Origin: a virus
Virus record (IMG/VR): IMGVR_UViG_3300042902_000355
Location: 1-32,318 of that record
Length of the DNA: 32,318 bases
Direction: 5' to 3' (one strand)
Shown here: positions 5,974-12,900 of the stretch, one piece after another
Layout of the letters: each line of letters opens with the position of its first letter
How positions within the stretch are numbered: position 1 is the first letter of the stretch
Translations under genes and position numbers: made by a program
Notes under the pieces: generated by a model
The model's database searches: none
The model's input: only the letters and a program-made list of their open reading frames with translations
What the model was told of the DNA's origin: nothing

Positions 5974-7775
5974 GACACCTTCCCTCCGTTGACGACGGCG
6001 AGGCCGGGCCGGCTGCTGGCCTGGTCACCGCGTTGCAGACGCTCGATCAATTGATCCAGTTCCTGTTCAGGTACGCCCAGCGGATACAGCTCGCGCACCG
6101 CGGCGTTCTGCTCGCGAGTGAGCGCCTGGCCGAGGCGGCGCGCGATGATCTTCATCGCTTCGATGTGCGACAGCGGCTTGACTTCGTTGACGTGGCGATT
6201 CGGCACCTCCAGTTCGGTGCCGGGGCGCGGCATGTAGGACGGCAGGTACACATCCTTGAGATGCGAGTGCGCATCGAGACCGCCGAACGGTGCGGCGTTC
6301 TTGTCCTTGGCCTTGTCGATTTCCTCCTGCGTCTTGCCGGGGAATGCGGCGCGGTCGGCGGCCTTGCCGGCCTTGTCGGCGACGGTGTCGGGCTGCGCCT
6401 TGAACTCCTGGCCGATGATGGCGGCGTCGACACGGAAGCCGGCGCGCTCGTCGTACTCGATGGGCGCCACGGCATAGACGTGTTCTTCGCCCTGGTAGTC
6501 GTCCAGATGCACCAGCACCTGGGCGCCGCCGTACACCAGCGGGCTGATGCGCACGCGGCAGCGCGGATAGATGCCGGGCACGTGCGAGACGTCATAGAAC
6601 TCGGTGCGCTTGGTGACAGGGTGGCGGAAGCGCACGGTGAGGTCGGCGGCGACGGTGCGCTCCTCCGGGTCGGCGGAGAGCAGGTAGCGGCAGACATCGA
6701 GATCCGGCAACAGGCGCAGATGCTCCTGGCGGATGGTCTGCCACAGCGCGTAGCGCGCCACCGGCTCGGCCATGCCGCGGCGGTGCAGCCGGCTGTCGAA
6801 GTGCGGGATCGCGTTGGCGTTCCAGGCGTTCATCCACGCCTCGGCGGCGGCGTTCAGTTCGGCTACGCCGGTCACCGGCTCGTAAAGTAGACGAGACTCG
6901 AAGTGAGTCTCCACGATGTTGTTGGCGCCCTCCACCTGCCCCTTGGCACGGGCGTTCTTGGCCTTGTGGGTGTACATCTCCACACCCATTGCCTGCATGG
7001 CGTTGCGCATGGGACCGGCCGTGTTGACGCTGCCCTTGTCGGCAACCAACATCTTCGGCGCGCCGTGGAACGGCCGGCCTTCGAGCCGGCCCCAGCACCA
7101 GAGCAGGAAGTCGTACAGGTTCTCCTGCGTCTCGCCGCGCGCCTGGTAATAGCGAACCATGATGGTGCCGGAGTAGTGATCGGTGAGGACGTAGCGCCAG
7201 CATTTGAGATTGCCGACCTTCTCCACCCATTCGGGTTTGTTCTTGTAGATCTCATCGTCGCGCAGCACGCGCTGCTTGCCGTCCGGCGAGTAGTAGAGCA
7301 GGCACAGCGACGGGTCCACCTGGTGCACGTGGTTGGGGTGCAGGCTGCGCAGGTTGACGTGGGCCTTCGGCTGTTGCTGCGTGGCGAGATCCATTTGCCG
7401 CTCGCGCAGCAATTGATTGATGCGCGAGTTGCTGACCGCGAACGACACGCCGTTCTCAGCCAGCAGGCTGCGGGCGTTCGGCGTGTGCATGGTGGCCTTT
7501 CCGTTTTTGCGCACGCCTAGCCTCAGCGTGGCGGACAGGTGGGTCAGTGCCTCCATGTCCTGCTTGGTGGTGCCGGCGTCGGCGCGCTTCTTGCGGCCGG
7601 AGGTCCAGCCGACGCGCTTCAGCTCGTCGTAAACCTTGGCCTTGCTCCAGCCATAGGTAGCAGCAAATGATTCGACCAGACCGCCCTTGTCGCGGTGGGC
7701 GGCCTCGTCGAGCCGGCGGGCGAGTGCCCGCACGGCGTCGAGGGTGGCAAGGCTTAGCGGTTCGCTGATAGCCAT
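5970..7775 (-). CDS. DDE transposase (MuA-equivalent, rve integrase core)
   Basis: A 601-residue transposase that would cut and join the phage ends during integration and replicative transposition. The N-terminal part (about 1-130) is helical with at least one helix-turn-helix (YGWSKAKVYDELKRVGWTSG) and would bind the end sites. The retroviral-integrase-type core gives D154 (HQVDPSLCLLYY), D246 (MLVADKGSV) and E282 (KGQVEGANNIVE); D246 and E282 are 35 residues apart, the classical D,D35E spacing. A beta-barrel-like segment follows (FRHPVTKRTEFYDVSHVPG onwards) and the basic C-terminus should contact the ATPase. Closest in style to the Tn552/BcepMu type rather than to MuA itself. The ATPase gene starts within its stop codon. 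Confidence 0.9.
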   Translation of the reverse strand: MAISEPLSLATLDAVRALARRLDEAAHRDKGGLVESFAATYGWSKAKVYDELKRVGWTSGRKKRADAGTTKQDMEALTHLSATLRLGVRKNGKATMHTPNARSLLAENGVSFAVSNSRINQLLRERQMDLATQQQPKAHVNLRSLHPNHVHQVDPSLCLLYYSPDGKQRVLRDDEIYKNKPEWVEKVGNLKCWRYVLTDHYSGTIMVRYYQARGETQENLYDFLLWCWGRLEGRPFHGAPKMLVADKGSVNTAGPMRNAMQAMGVEMYTHKAKNARAKGQVEGANNIVETHFESRLLYEPVTGVAELNAAAEAWMNAWNANAIPHFDSRLHRRGMAEPVARYALWQTIRQEHLRLLPDLDVCRYLLSADPEERTVAADLTVRFRHPVTKRTEFYDVSHVPGIYPRCRVRISPLVYGGAQVLVHLDDYQGEEHVYAVAPIEYDERAGFRVDAAIIGQEFKAQPDTVADKAGKAADRAAFPGKTQEEIDKAKDKNAAPFGGLDAHSHLKDVYLPSYMPRPGTELEVPNRHVNEVKPLSHIEAMKIIARRLGQALTREQNAAVRELYPLGVPEQELDQLIERLQRGDQASSRPGLAVVNGGKVS

Positions 7776-7785
7776 CGCGCGCTCC

Positions 7786-8688
7786 TTATTCGCTGGCCTC
7801 GGGGAGCTGCACGTCCAGCATCGGCCGGGCCTTGGCTTTGTAACCCGAGAACACCTCGTCGCAGGCCTGCCACATGTCGATGACGCGGTTCATCACCTGG
7901 GTGAGTGCGTCGTAATAGACCACCGCCATTGCCTCGATGGCCGGCTCGTGATCCTCGTCGCCGAACTGCTCGGTGAGGATGGCGTCGCGCATCACGTCGA
8001 GGCGGTCGGCCTCCTCCAGCATCGCCGCCGCCAGCTCCGTGGTCTCGATCTGGATTTCGCGGACGCGGAACGGCCATTCCTTGGTGCGCTTCTCGCGCTC
8101 GTGCACCTTCTTGTGCAGTTCGTTGATTTTGCGGTCCTTCTGCGCGACCAGCTTCTCGTGCACCTCGGCGTCGTGCTGGCGCGCATCGCGAGCTTTGCGT
8201 AGGGCCGCCCGCAGCTCGGAGGAACTCATGCGATCTATCTCGTCGATGGTGTGGCCGGCGATGGTTCCACCCTCCTCCAGTCCGGCCAGCTGCTCATCGT
8301 CCTCGCTGATCAGCTCCAGCATTTTCGCCTTCCCGAGGGCCGCCACTTGGGGCTTGCCGGAAAACTTGACCGCCGCCTGCATGAGTTTCTGAGCCGCGCG
8401 CGGCGCAATGCCGATACGCTCCAGCGCCCCCATGAACTCACCGTGCTGCTCGTGCTCCTTCAGGAGGACGATGCGTTTCCCGGCTTCCAGCATGGCGCTG
8501 GCCGACTCGGTGAGGAAAAAACGCGCCTCGTTCTCGATGCGTGTTTTGTCGTACGGAAGGGAGTCGCCGAACTGCGCGTCCACGACGCTGAGGCGTTTGT
8601 TGTTTGCGTCCGCGTCGGCGGCTGCGTTGAGGATGGCGTCACCGTCGACGTTGACGGCTGCTGCGGGGGCTTTCTTTTTCGTGGCCAT
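7786..8688 (-). CDS. DUF3102 domain protein, early region
   Basis: A 300-residue protein with a DUF3102-like domain at about residues 45-115 (ARFFLTESASAMLEAGKRIV, then HGEFMGALERIGIAPRAAQK). This domain, with its HGEF and R-x-AQ signatures, is common on mobile elements and looks like a helical DNA-binding module. A charged coiled coil follows (about 150-215, ARQHDAEVHEKLVAQKDRKI), then a helical C-terminus. The N-terminal 20 residues are Ala/Lys-rich. GAGAGG lies 7 bases before the ATG. It sits directly between the early regulators and the transposase, so it may act in replication or partition-like DNA organisation. Function is not established. Confidence 0.6.
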   Translation of the reverse strand: MATKKKAPAAAVNVDGDAILNAAADADANNKRLSVVDAQFGDSLPYDKTRIENEARFFLTESASAMLEAGKRIVLLKEHEQHGEFMGALERIGIAPRAAQKLMQAAVKFSGKPQVAALGKAKMLELISEDDEQLAGLEEGGTIAGHTIDEIDRMSSSELRAALRKARDARQHDAEVHEKLVAQKDRKINELHKKVHEREKRTKEWPFRVREIQIETTELAAAMLEEADRLDVMRDAILTEQFGDEDHEPAIEAMAVVYYDALTQVMNRVIDMWQACDEVFSGYKAKARPMLDVQLPEASE

Positions 8689-8690
8689 GA

Positions 8691-8993
8691 TTAAACCTCT
8701 CGTGTGTAACGTTGACGGACCTCCTCGAGCTTCCGCTGGGAGCGGTCGATGTTTGCGAGCATCGCGACCGCGATTTGCGGTAGGCGAGGAGACAGACGCC
8801 AGCGCCCTGAATCAGCGATCTTCTCGGCCAGGCCGGCGATGCGCAGGTTCTCCAGGTCGCGGATGGTGTTGGGCTGGGTGATGTCGAGGCTGTGGGCGAT
8901 TTCAGCGGGGGCCAATCCATTGACCTCATGACCTCCCAGCAGGATCAGGACGCGCAGGATTCGTTGCTGCGAAGCGCAGGTGTAGTCAGCCAT
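8691..8993 (-). CDS. IclR-type winged-helix regulator-like protein
   Basis: A 100-residue protein with an IclR/MarR-like winged helix: SQQRILRVLILLGGHEVNGL, APAEIAHSLDITQPNTIRDL, ENLRIAGLAEKIADSGRWRL, where the SLDITQPNTIRDLENL part is the recognition unit and GRWRLS the wing. A basic C-terminal helix (about 75-100) may dimerise. I chose the ATG at 8993 because GAGGA lies 8 bases upstream; an ATG at 9008 has no ribosome binding site. It overlaps the preceding gene by 8 bp. It is the second gene of the early operon and probably a DNA-binding regulator or replication helper. Confidence 0.65.
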   Translation of the reverse strand: MADYTCASQQRILRVLILLGGHEVNGLAPAEIAHSLDITQPNTIRDLENLRIAGLAEKIADSGRWRLSPRLPQIAVAMLANIDRSQRKLEEVRQRYTREV

Positions 8994-9234
8994 TGATGGA
9001 TTCCTCATTTAGGCCAGCTGCTGACAACAGGCGGTCGCGCAGCTTCCGCGCCTTCGGGCCGTTCCACCCCCCGAGCAGCGCCTGAACCGCGTTCTGACGG
9101 GTCACCTGGTTCTGGACGCACCAGCGATTGAATGTGGTGTTGCGGAGTACGAATCCGGCACGGACCTGGTTGTAGAGCTCCTGGCCTGGCTCAGTTGGAC
9201 GGGTGGTGATGGGCGCTTTTTGTGCAGATTTCAT
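8986..9234 (-). CDS. Small DNA-binding early regulator (Ner-position, BcepMu gp16-like)
   Basis: An 82-residue protein, the first gene of the leftward operon, where Mu carries ner. The core (residues about 24-76, AGFVLRNTTFNRWCVQNQVT, RQNAVQALLGGWNGPKARKL) has the helix-turn-helix look of the BcepMu gp16-type phage DNA-binding proteins: F/W-rich first helix, Q-N-A recognition helix and a terminal GPKARKLRDRL helix. By position it would act as a Cro/Ner-like negative regulator of early transcription. The ribosome binding site is weak (GAGAAG about 13 bases upstream), so low-level expression is possible. Its leader contains the GCTACTATG site (read as CATAGTAGC on this strand). Confidence 0.65.
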   Translation of the reverse strand: MKSAQKAPITTRPTEPGQELYNQVRAGFVLRNTTFNRWCVQNQVTRQNAVQALLGGWNGPKARKLRDRLLSAAGLNEESING

Positions 9235-9247
9235 TTTTTGCTACTAT
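9220..9247 (+). promoter_or_regulatory. Candidate promoter of the repressor gene
   Basis: TTGTGC at 9220-9225, 16 bases, then TACTAT at 9242-9247 forms a sigma-70-like promoter reading right into the repressor gene, with a leader of roughly 43 bases. The TACTAT box lies inside the GCTACTATG site, so binding there would block its own transcription. The -35 box is imperfect and this is a prediction from sequence only. Confidence 0.4.
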
Positions 9248-9299
9248 GCTTCTCGCATGTGCGTAATGACTAACAGAATAAGCACGAACGGGTACTATG
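9240..9299. promoter_or_regulatory. Two direct operator-like sites in the early control region
   Basis: GCTACTATG (9240-9248) and GGTACTATG (9291-9299) are direct repeats with one mismatch, 51 bp apart, close to five helical turns. The first covers the candidate repressor promoter -10 box, the second covers the start of the spacer of the leftward early promoter. The same sequence occurs as a full inverted repeat at 31938-31956. They are good candidates for sites of the repressor or of the small early DNA-binding protein. Confidence 0.5.
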
Positions 9300-9303
9300 T
9301 CAA
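9275..9303 (-). promoter_or_regulatory. Leftward early promoter
   Basis: On the minus strand, a perfect TTGACA (9303-9298), a 17-base spacer and TATTCT (9280-9275) form a strong sigma-70 promoter for the transposition operon, with a start near 9268. Its -35 box overlaps the ATG of the repressor gene, so the two divergent genes are interlocked. The first 11 bases TTGACATAGTA are identical to those of the promoter at 31932. Confidence 0.7.
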
Positions 9304-10178
9304 GCACAACCGGGGATGTAGAGATCGGGGCGCGCCTTAAGGCTTTGCGTGATGTGGCCAAGGGCGGTAAACCTATGTCGCAGGGGGATTTTGCCGAGTC
9401 TCTCGGGTTGTCCCTGCGCGCCTATCAGAACTACGAGCGAGGCGAGCGACCGGTATCGAAGGAGCTCATCCGTGCCGGTATGAGCACGTATGGGTGGTCC
9501 GCAGACTGGCTGCTTTTCGGCGAGGGGGAGATGTTCCGCACCCCTTCAGGGGATTTTGGCCAACGGGTTGGTGCGTTCCGCAACGGGATGGATGAGGTAA
9601 ATAAGCTGGCCTACGATCTGGCCGGGCTGTCCTCAGATGAACGGCGCCTGCTGCAACAAGCGGCTGTGTCAGAACAGGCCGATCAGTACACGCTGCGGCG
9701 CATCCTGCAAAAGACACGCGGCCTGGATGCCGATGCCGGCGACACTCTTTCTCCGCCCAATGACTTTGTCCTTGTGCCCCGCTACGACGTGAAGTGCGCT
9801 GCCGGGCATGGTGCCGCTATACACAGCGAACAGATCGTCGACTATCTGGCCTTTCGCTCGGACTGGGTGCAGAACACCCTGCGTGTATCACGCCGCGACC
9901 TGGTGCTGATCACGGTGCGCGGAGACAGCATGGAGCCAACTCTCAGCAACGACGACCTAGTGTTGGTCGATATGTCCAAGGGGCGGTTCGAGGACAATGC
10001 GGTTTATGTGTTGCAGCACAACGGAGACCTGCTGGTAAAACGGGTGCAGCGCAGGCTGGACAATACAGTGGTGATCAAGAGCGACAATGAGCGTTACGAA
10101 CCGGAGATCGTGCACGCTCAAAGTTCCGATGAATTGAATGTGGTCGGCAGAGTAGTCTGGGCTGGCCGCGCCATGTGA
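9297..10178 (+). CDS. LexA/CI-type phage repressor (XRE helix-turn-helix plus S24 peptidase)
   Basis: A 293-residue repressor. Residues about 8-75 form an XRE helix-turn-helix (MSQGDFAESLGLSLRAYQNY); about 160-290 form a LexA/UmuD-like S24 domain with the catalytic Ser in GDSMEPTL (S211) and Lys in LLVKRV (K248). An Ala-Gly pair at 169-170 (CAAGHG) is placed as the expected self-cleavage site, so induction through RecA after DNA damage is likely. This differs from Mu Repc, which lacks this domain and is controlled by Clp. It is read opposite to the early operon, and its ATG overlaps the -35 box of the early promoter. Base composition is less GC-rich than in the structural genes. No clear ribosome binding site precedes the ATG. 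Confidence 0.92.
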   Translation: MSSTTGDVEIGARLKALRDVAKGGKPMSQGDFAESLGLSLRAYQNYERGERPVSKELIRAGMSTYGWSADWLLFGEGEMFRTPSGDFGQRVGAFRNGMDEVNKLAYDLAGLSSDERRLLQQAAVSEQADQYTLRRILQKTRGLDADAGDTLSPPNDFVLVPRYDVKCAAGHGAAIHSEQIVDYLAFRSDWVQNTLRVSRRDLVLITVRGDSMEPTLSNDDLVLVDMSKGRFEDNAVYVLQHNGDLLVKRVQRRLDNTVVIKSDNERYEPEIVHAQSSDELNVVGRVVWAGRAM

Positions 10179-10199
10179 TAGACACAGGAGGTGATGATC

Positions 10200-10805
10200 A
10201 TGAATAGGCTGATGGCTTTCGTCGTTGTGTTGTTCCTGGCCGGATGCGGCCCCGCGCAATACGCTGTGAAGGAATCCACTGACAAGTTCTCCGATCCACA
10301 ACAGCCCGCGATGTACAGCATGGAGGGGAATGTCCTTGAAACCGATCCTGCGGGCATTGCCACCTACGGGTATCTTGATGCGTTTGTGTCACGCGACCGC
10401 GAAAGAGGGCGTGTTGTGCTCGTCGGCCTGGAGTACACCAGGGTTACCAACAGCGGCGAACTGACTTGGTCGGGGGAGCCTAAGTGGCTTGCCATCAGGG
10501 CGGGCGACGAACTGGTCGTATTGGCCGACGATGAGCGGATTGTCGTCAAGGCCAGCGGCGGCAGCATCGATCACCAGGTAGAGAGAACTGGCGCGGGACC
10601 GTCGACCACGTTTTACGACGTGGGACGATATCCGCTCACCTCCTCTCAATTGTTGAAAATCGCAACGGCGGCCCGCGTTGAATTCAAATTCAGCGGGCGT
10701 GAAGGCTCGCGCGCTGTTCCACGCTCAGGAACGAAGCTGGGCGCAAACTTGCAGGCAAACCTGCGCCGCTTTTATGATGAGCAAGTCGCACCGTTCATGC
10801 AGTAG
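10200..10805 (+). CDS. Phage-encoded lipoprotein of unknown function
   Basis: A 201-residue protein with a type II signal peptide: a basic start, a hydrophobic stretch and the lipobox LAGC (Cys about residue 16), so it is lipid-anchored in the inner or outer membrane. The mature part looks beta-rich (RGRVVLVGLEYTRVTNSGEL, WLAIRAGDELVVLADDERIV) with a terminal helix. No known family is recognised. The start at ATG 10200 was preferred over GTG 10191 because AGGAGG is 8 bases upstream. It lies just after the repressor gene in the same direction and before the first late-promoter candidate, so it is probably made in the lysogen: a likely moron, for example for superinfection exclusion or a change of the host envelope. 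That role is inference. Confidence 0.7.
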   Translation: MNRLMAFVVVLFLAGCGPAQYAVKESTDKFSDPQQPAMYSMEGNVLETDPAGIATYGYLDAFVSRDRERGRVVLVGLEYTRVTNSGELTWSGEPKWLAIRAGDELVVLADDERIVVKASGGSIDHQVERTGAGPSTTFYDVGRYPLTSSQLLKIATAARVEFKFSGREGSRAVPRSGTKLGANLQANLRRFYDEQVAPFMQ

Positions 10806-10824
10806 TAACCCGCGTTAATACGCC
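10803..10824 (+). promoter_or_regulatory. Late-promoter motif, copy 1 (before the lysis module)
   Basis: A 22-bp sequence beginning at the lipoprotein stop codon and containing TAACCCGCGTTAATACGCC; it has a dyad GCGT-TAAT-ACGC. It matches copy 2 at 18506 in 21 of 22 positions. A weak -10 box CATAGT follows at 10836-10841 and there is no -35 consensus, as expected of an activator-dependent promoter. The likely activator is the Mor protein of this phage. Spacing to the -10 box differs between copies. Confidence 0.55.
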
Positions 10825-10854
10825 TCACCCCTTCCCATAGTTGATCCTGCTCAC

Positions 10855-11355
10855 ATGAGCAGGATTCAACTTTCAAAAAACTTCTTCTTAGACGAGTTCA
10901 TGCGCAGCGAAGCGGCGGCGCGGCATGGCATCGTCGTCGAGCCTGATTCTCAGGTCTTCGCCAACCTCCAGCGGCTGTGCGAAACAGTGTTGCAACCGCT
11001 GCGCGATGCGCTGGGGGCTGTGACCGTCCTTTCCGGTTATCGCCCGCCGGAGGTGAACCGCCTGGTGGGCGGCGCGCCCACCTCGCAACACATCCAGGGA
11101 CTCTCGGGTGACGTTCTCGTTGCCGGCTATACCCCGCTCCAGGTCTGCCAGTGGGTCCGCGACAACCTCCAGTCCTACGATCAGGTCATCCATGAGTTCG
11201 GCCAGTGGGCGCACGTCTCCGCGCCGCCGCTGGGCGGCCCTGTCCGGCTCCAGGAACTGACGGCGGTTAAAACGACGCCGGTCTTAGGGATCAGGAGGAC
11301 GGTTTATGTCCCCGGCCTGCACGACATGGCCGAAGCGACCCGGCGGGCGGCGTGA
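10855..11355 (+). CDS. Endolysin, M15-family peptidase
   Basis: A 166-residue enzyme of the peptidase M15 (VanY-like, D-Ala-D-Ala metallopeptidase) family, which cuts peptide cross-links of peptidoglycan for lysis. The zinc-site pattern is visible: SGYRPPEVNRLVGGAPTSQH (His79), Asp86 in GLSGDVLV, and His120 in WAHVS, with Glu114 nearby. Length is normal for phage M15 endolysins. There is no signal peptide, so a holin should release it. It is the first gene after the late-promoter candidate at 10803. No strong ribosome binding site is seen before ATG 10855, but there is no better start. Confidence 0.88.
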   Translation: MSRIQLSKNFFLDEFMRSEAAARHGIVVEPDSQVFANLQRLCETVLQPLRDALGAVTVLSGYRPPEVNRLVGGAPTSQHIQGLSGDVLVAGYTPLQVCQWVRDNLQSYDQVIHEFGQWAHVSAPPLGGPVRLQELTAVKTTPVLGIRRTVYVPGLHDMAEATRRAA

Positions 11356-11393
11356 GGCCTCTTGCATTTTCTGAACCTGTGGATGATGGAGCT

Positions 11394-11618
11394 ATGAACG
11401 ATACCAAACCCTGGTGGCAGAGCCGGACGATGCGGATCAACGCCATCGCCGCAGTGCTGATGGCGCTGGAGGCGCAGTGGCATCTGTTGCAGCCGTACCT
11501 GCCGGTCAATTTCTGGATGGCAATGTCGATTGCGCTGCCCATCGTCAATGGAGTGATGCGCACGGTCACCACGCAACCGATCACCTTTGGAGGCCAGGGT
11601 GAGCAGCCTGTGGAATAG
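11394..11618 (+). CDS. Candidate holin
   Basis: A 74-residue membrane protein (MNDTKPWWQSRTMRINAIAA at the start) with two hydrophobic segments at about residues 13-32 and 36-55 and a polar C-terminus. The KPWWQSRT start is common among phage holins and holin-like proteins. Position between endolysin and spanins supports a holin. Start ATG 11394 follows GGAG at a short distance; a GTG at 11352 overlapping the previous stop is an alternative. It overlaps the Rz gene by 20 bp. Confidence 0.6.
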   Translation: MNDTKPWWQSRTMRINAIAAVLMALEAQWHLLQPYLPVNFWMAMSIALPIVNGVMRTVTTQPITFGGQGEQPVE

Positions 11619-11865
11619 GTTCCTGGCGGGCCTCACCGTCGTTGCTGCGTTCCTGGCGCTCCTGTTTTTCTCGGAGGCGAAGCGACGCCAGGCTGAGGCC
11701 GAACGCGAGCGGCTGCGGGCGCAGGTGGCCGAGGGCGGCCAGGCGGCGCGGCAGCGCGCCGATGATGCCAGGCGGGAGACGCAGCAGCTGCACGCCGAGG
11801 AGCGGGCCGACATTGAGGCTGGCCTCGCCGAGGGGCGGCGGGACCAGCTGGAGAAAAAGTGGTGA
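11599..11865 (+). CDS. i-spanin (Rz-like)
   Basis: An 88-residue protein with an N-terminal membrane anchor (about residues 7-26, RFLAGLTVVAAFLALLFF) and a long, highly charged coiled coil (EAKRRQAEAERERLRAQVAE and onward) to the end. This is the layout of an inner-membrane spanin, which joins the Rz1 partner across the periplasm to disrupt the outer membrane. GTG 11599 was chosen because GGAGG lies 5 bases upstream; its reading frame opens with a TTG at 11587. It overlaps the holin gene, and its stop overlaps the Rz1 start by 4 bp. Confidence 0.75.
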   Translation: MSSLWNRFLAGLTVVAAFLALLFFSEAKRRQAEAERERLRAQVAEGGQAARQRADDARRETQQLHAEERADIEAGLAEGRRDQLEKKW

Positions 11866-12161
11866 GCGGGCGCAAATGCGCCGGAGCCGGCGCATTTGTC
11901 CTGCTGCTGGCGGCCCTGCTGGCCGGCTGCGCGGCGCCGGAGATGCGCTACGTGAGCGTGCCGCTGGACTGCCCGGAGCGGCCGGAGCTGCCCACGGTGA
12001 GCGCCGAGGAACTGGACTGCCTGACGCCGGAGGCGCATGCGCGCCTGGTGTGGCGCGAGACGCTGCGGCGGCAGTACGCGGAAGAGCTGGAGGCGCTGTG
12101 CTGGTCAACTCATGAGGGCGCAAATGCGCCGGCTCCGGCGCATTTGAAGAGGGGTAAGTGA
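11862..12161 (+). CDS. o-spanin lipoprotein (Rz1-like)
   Basis: A 99-residue outer-membrane spanin partner. A signal sequence (FVLLLAALLAGC) ends in a lipobox with Cys at about residue 23, followed by a proline-containing periplasmic part (CPERPELPTVS) and a helix that would meet Rz. GTG 11862 overlaps the Rz stop (GTGA) and has GGAG 8 bases upstream. Odd point: the gene begins and ends inside two copies of a 26-bp palindrome (11873-11898 and 12121-12146), giving the Ala/Gly-rich residues AGAG near the start and NAPAPAH near the end. These may be insertions that changed both protein ends. Confidence 0.75.
   Translation: MSGRKCAGAGAFVLLLAALLAGCAAPEMRYVSVPLDCPERPELPTVSAEELDCLTPEAHARLVWRETLRRQYAEELEALCWSTHEGANAPAPAHLKRGK
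11868..11898. repeat. Palindromic repeat, copy 1 (start of Rz1)
   Basis: GGGCG followed by a 26-bp near-perfect palindrome: arm CAAATGCGCCGG, centre AG, arm CCGGCGCATTTG. It would form a 12-bp hairpin. The second copy lies at 12116-12146. Similar to REP-type or mobile palindromes, but the family is unknown. Confidence 0.75.
12116..12146. repeat. Palindromic repeat, copy 2 (end of Rz1)
   Basis: Same 5-base flank GGGCG and same arms as copy 1, but the centre is CT instead of AG. The 26-bp core is therefore the exact reverse complement of the core of copy 1, while the flank is in direct orientation. The copies are 248 bp apart. Confidence 0.75.
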
Positions 12162-12589
12162 TGCAGGTGCAGGTGGAGTTTTGGCAGTTGCTGTTGTTCC
12201 TGGTGGGCCTGCTGGTCACCTTCCTCGGCTTCGTGTTCGGTGCGGGCAAGCTGCTGCTGGCGCAGATGCAGTCTGGCCTCGACCAGCGGTTCAAGGCCCA
12301 GGAGTCGGCCCGTGCCGAGGCGCAGAAGCACTGGGACGAATTGTTCGGGGGGCTGAGATTGGCCCTTAACGCCGAAACGCAAACCGTCGCAAAGTTAGAG
12401 AAAGACCTCCTCGCGCTGCGCGCCGAGCTGCCGTTGCAATACGTGCGACGCGAGGACTGGATCAGGTTCAGCGCCGTGATTGAGGCAAAGCAGGACCGCG
12501 ATGGGGAACGCCTCGTGGCGTTGAACACAGCAATTGGCCAGCTCACTGAGCGGCTGAACCAGGCATTCGCTAATGGAGGCAAGCAATGA
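12161..12589 (+). CDS. Membrane-anchored coiled-coil protein (Mu gp25-like, DUF2730-like)
   Basis: A 142-residue protein with an N-terminal transmembrane segment (about residues 8-30, FWQLLLFLVGLLVTFLGFVF) and a soluble helical part (MQSGLDQRFKAQESARAEAQ, then LNAETQTVAKLEKDLLALRA). Its position after the spanins and before the gp26/gp27-like genes matches Mu gp25 (DUF2730). Function unknown in Mu as well. Start ATG 12161 lies 6 bases after GAGGGG; a GTG directly upstream is less likely. It ends inside the start of the next gene. Confidence 0.55.
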   Translation: MQVQVEFWQLLLFLVGLLVTFLGFVFGAGKLLLAQMQSGLDQRFKAQESARAEAQKHWDELFGGLRLALNAETQTVAKLEKDLLALRAELPLQYVRREDWIRFSAVIEAKQDRDGERLVALNTAIGQLTERLNQAFANGGKQ

Positions 12590-12897
12590 TGGAAGACAAC
12601 CTCGAAGCCGCCCGCGCAAAGATGGCGCGCTATCGCATTCTGAAAATTCTCGACGCTGGCCGCCCGCTGCCGGTGGGCGAAGGGCTGATCGCGCAGATTC
12701 TGGTGGATGCCGACTTGCAGGTGACGCAGATGGGCATTCGTCGTGCTCTCCAGTATCTGACCGACAAGGGATATGTCGAGTTGGCCAAGCCCAACGGCGC
12801 CGAGTACTGGGAAGCGCGGCTGATGCCGAAGGGTGTGGATTACCTGGAGGACGCACACATCGTCGATCCGGGCATCGCCCGCCCGAAGTCGGTATAG
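12586..12897 (+). CDS. Winged-helix protein (Mu gp26-like)
   Basis: A 103-residue protein with a winged helix (YRILKILDAGRPLPVGEGLI, LQVTQMGIRRALQYLTDKGY, VELAKPNGAEYWEARL): helix, recognition helix, wing and a C-terminal tail. It occupies the place of Mu gp26 between gp25 and gp27. Its role is unknown; it may help the small terminase bind DNA. GGAGG lies 6 bases before ATG 12586, which overlaps the preceding stop. Confidence 0.65.
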   Translation: MMEDNLEAARAKMARYRILKILDAGRPLPVGEGLIAQILVDADLQVTQMGIRRALQYLTDKGYVELAKPNGAEYWEARLMPKGVDYLEDAHIVDPGIARPKSV

Positions 12898-12900
12898 GCC

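Noticed and set aside
6033-6890. A 285-codon plus-strand frame opposite the transposase
   Set aside because: The minus-strand transposase has the D,D35E set and coupling to the ATPase gene; the plus-strand frame has no start signal and no motif.
11868-12146. The two palindromes as a CRISPR array or attC-type recombination sites
   Set aside because: Only two copies, 248 bp apart with a coding gene between; no regular spacers, and the arms do not show attC R/L box features.
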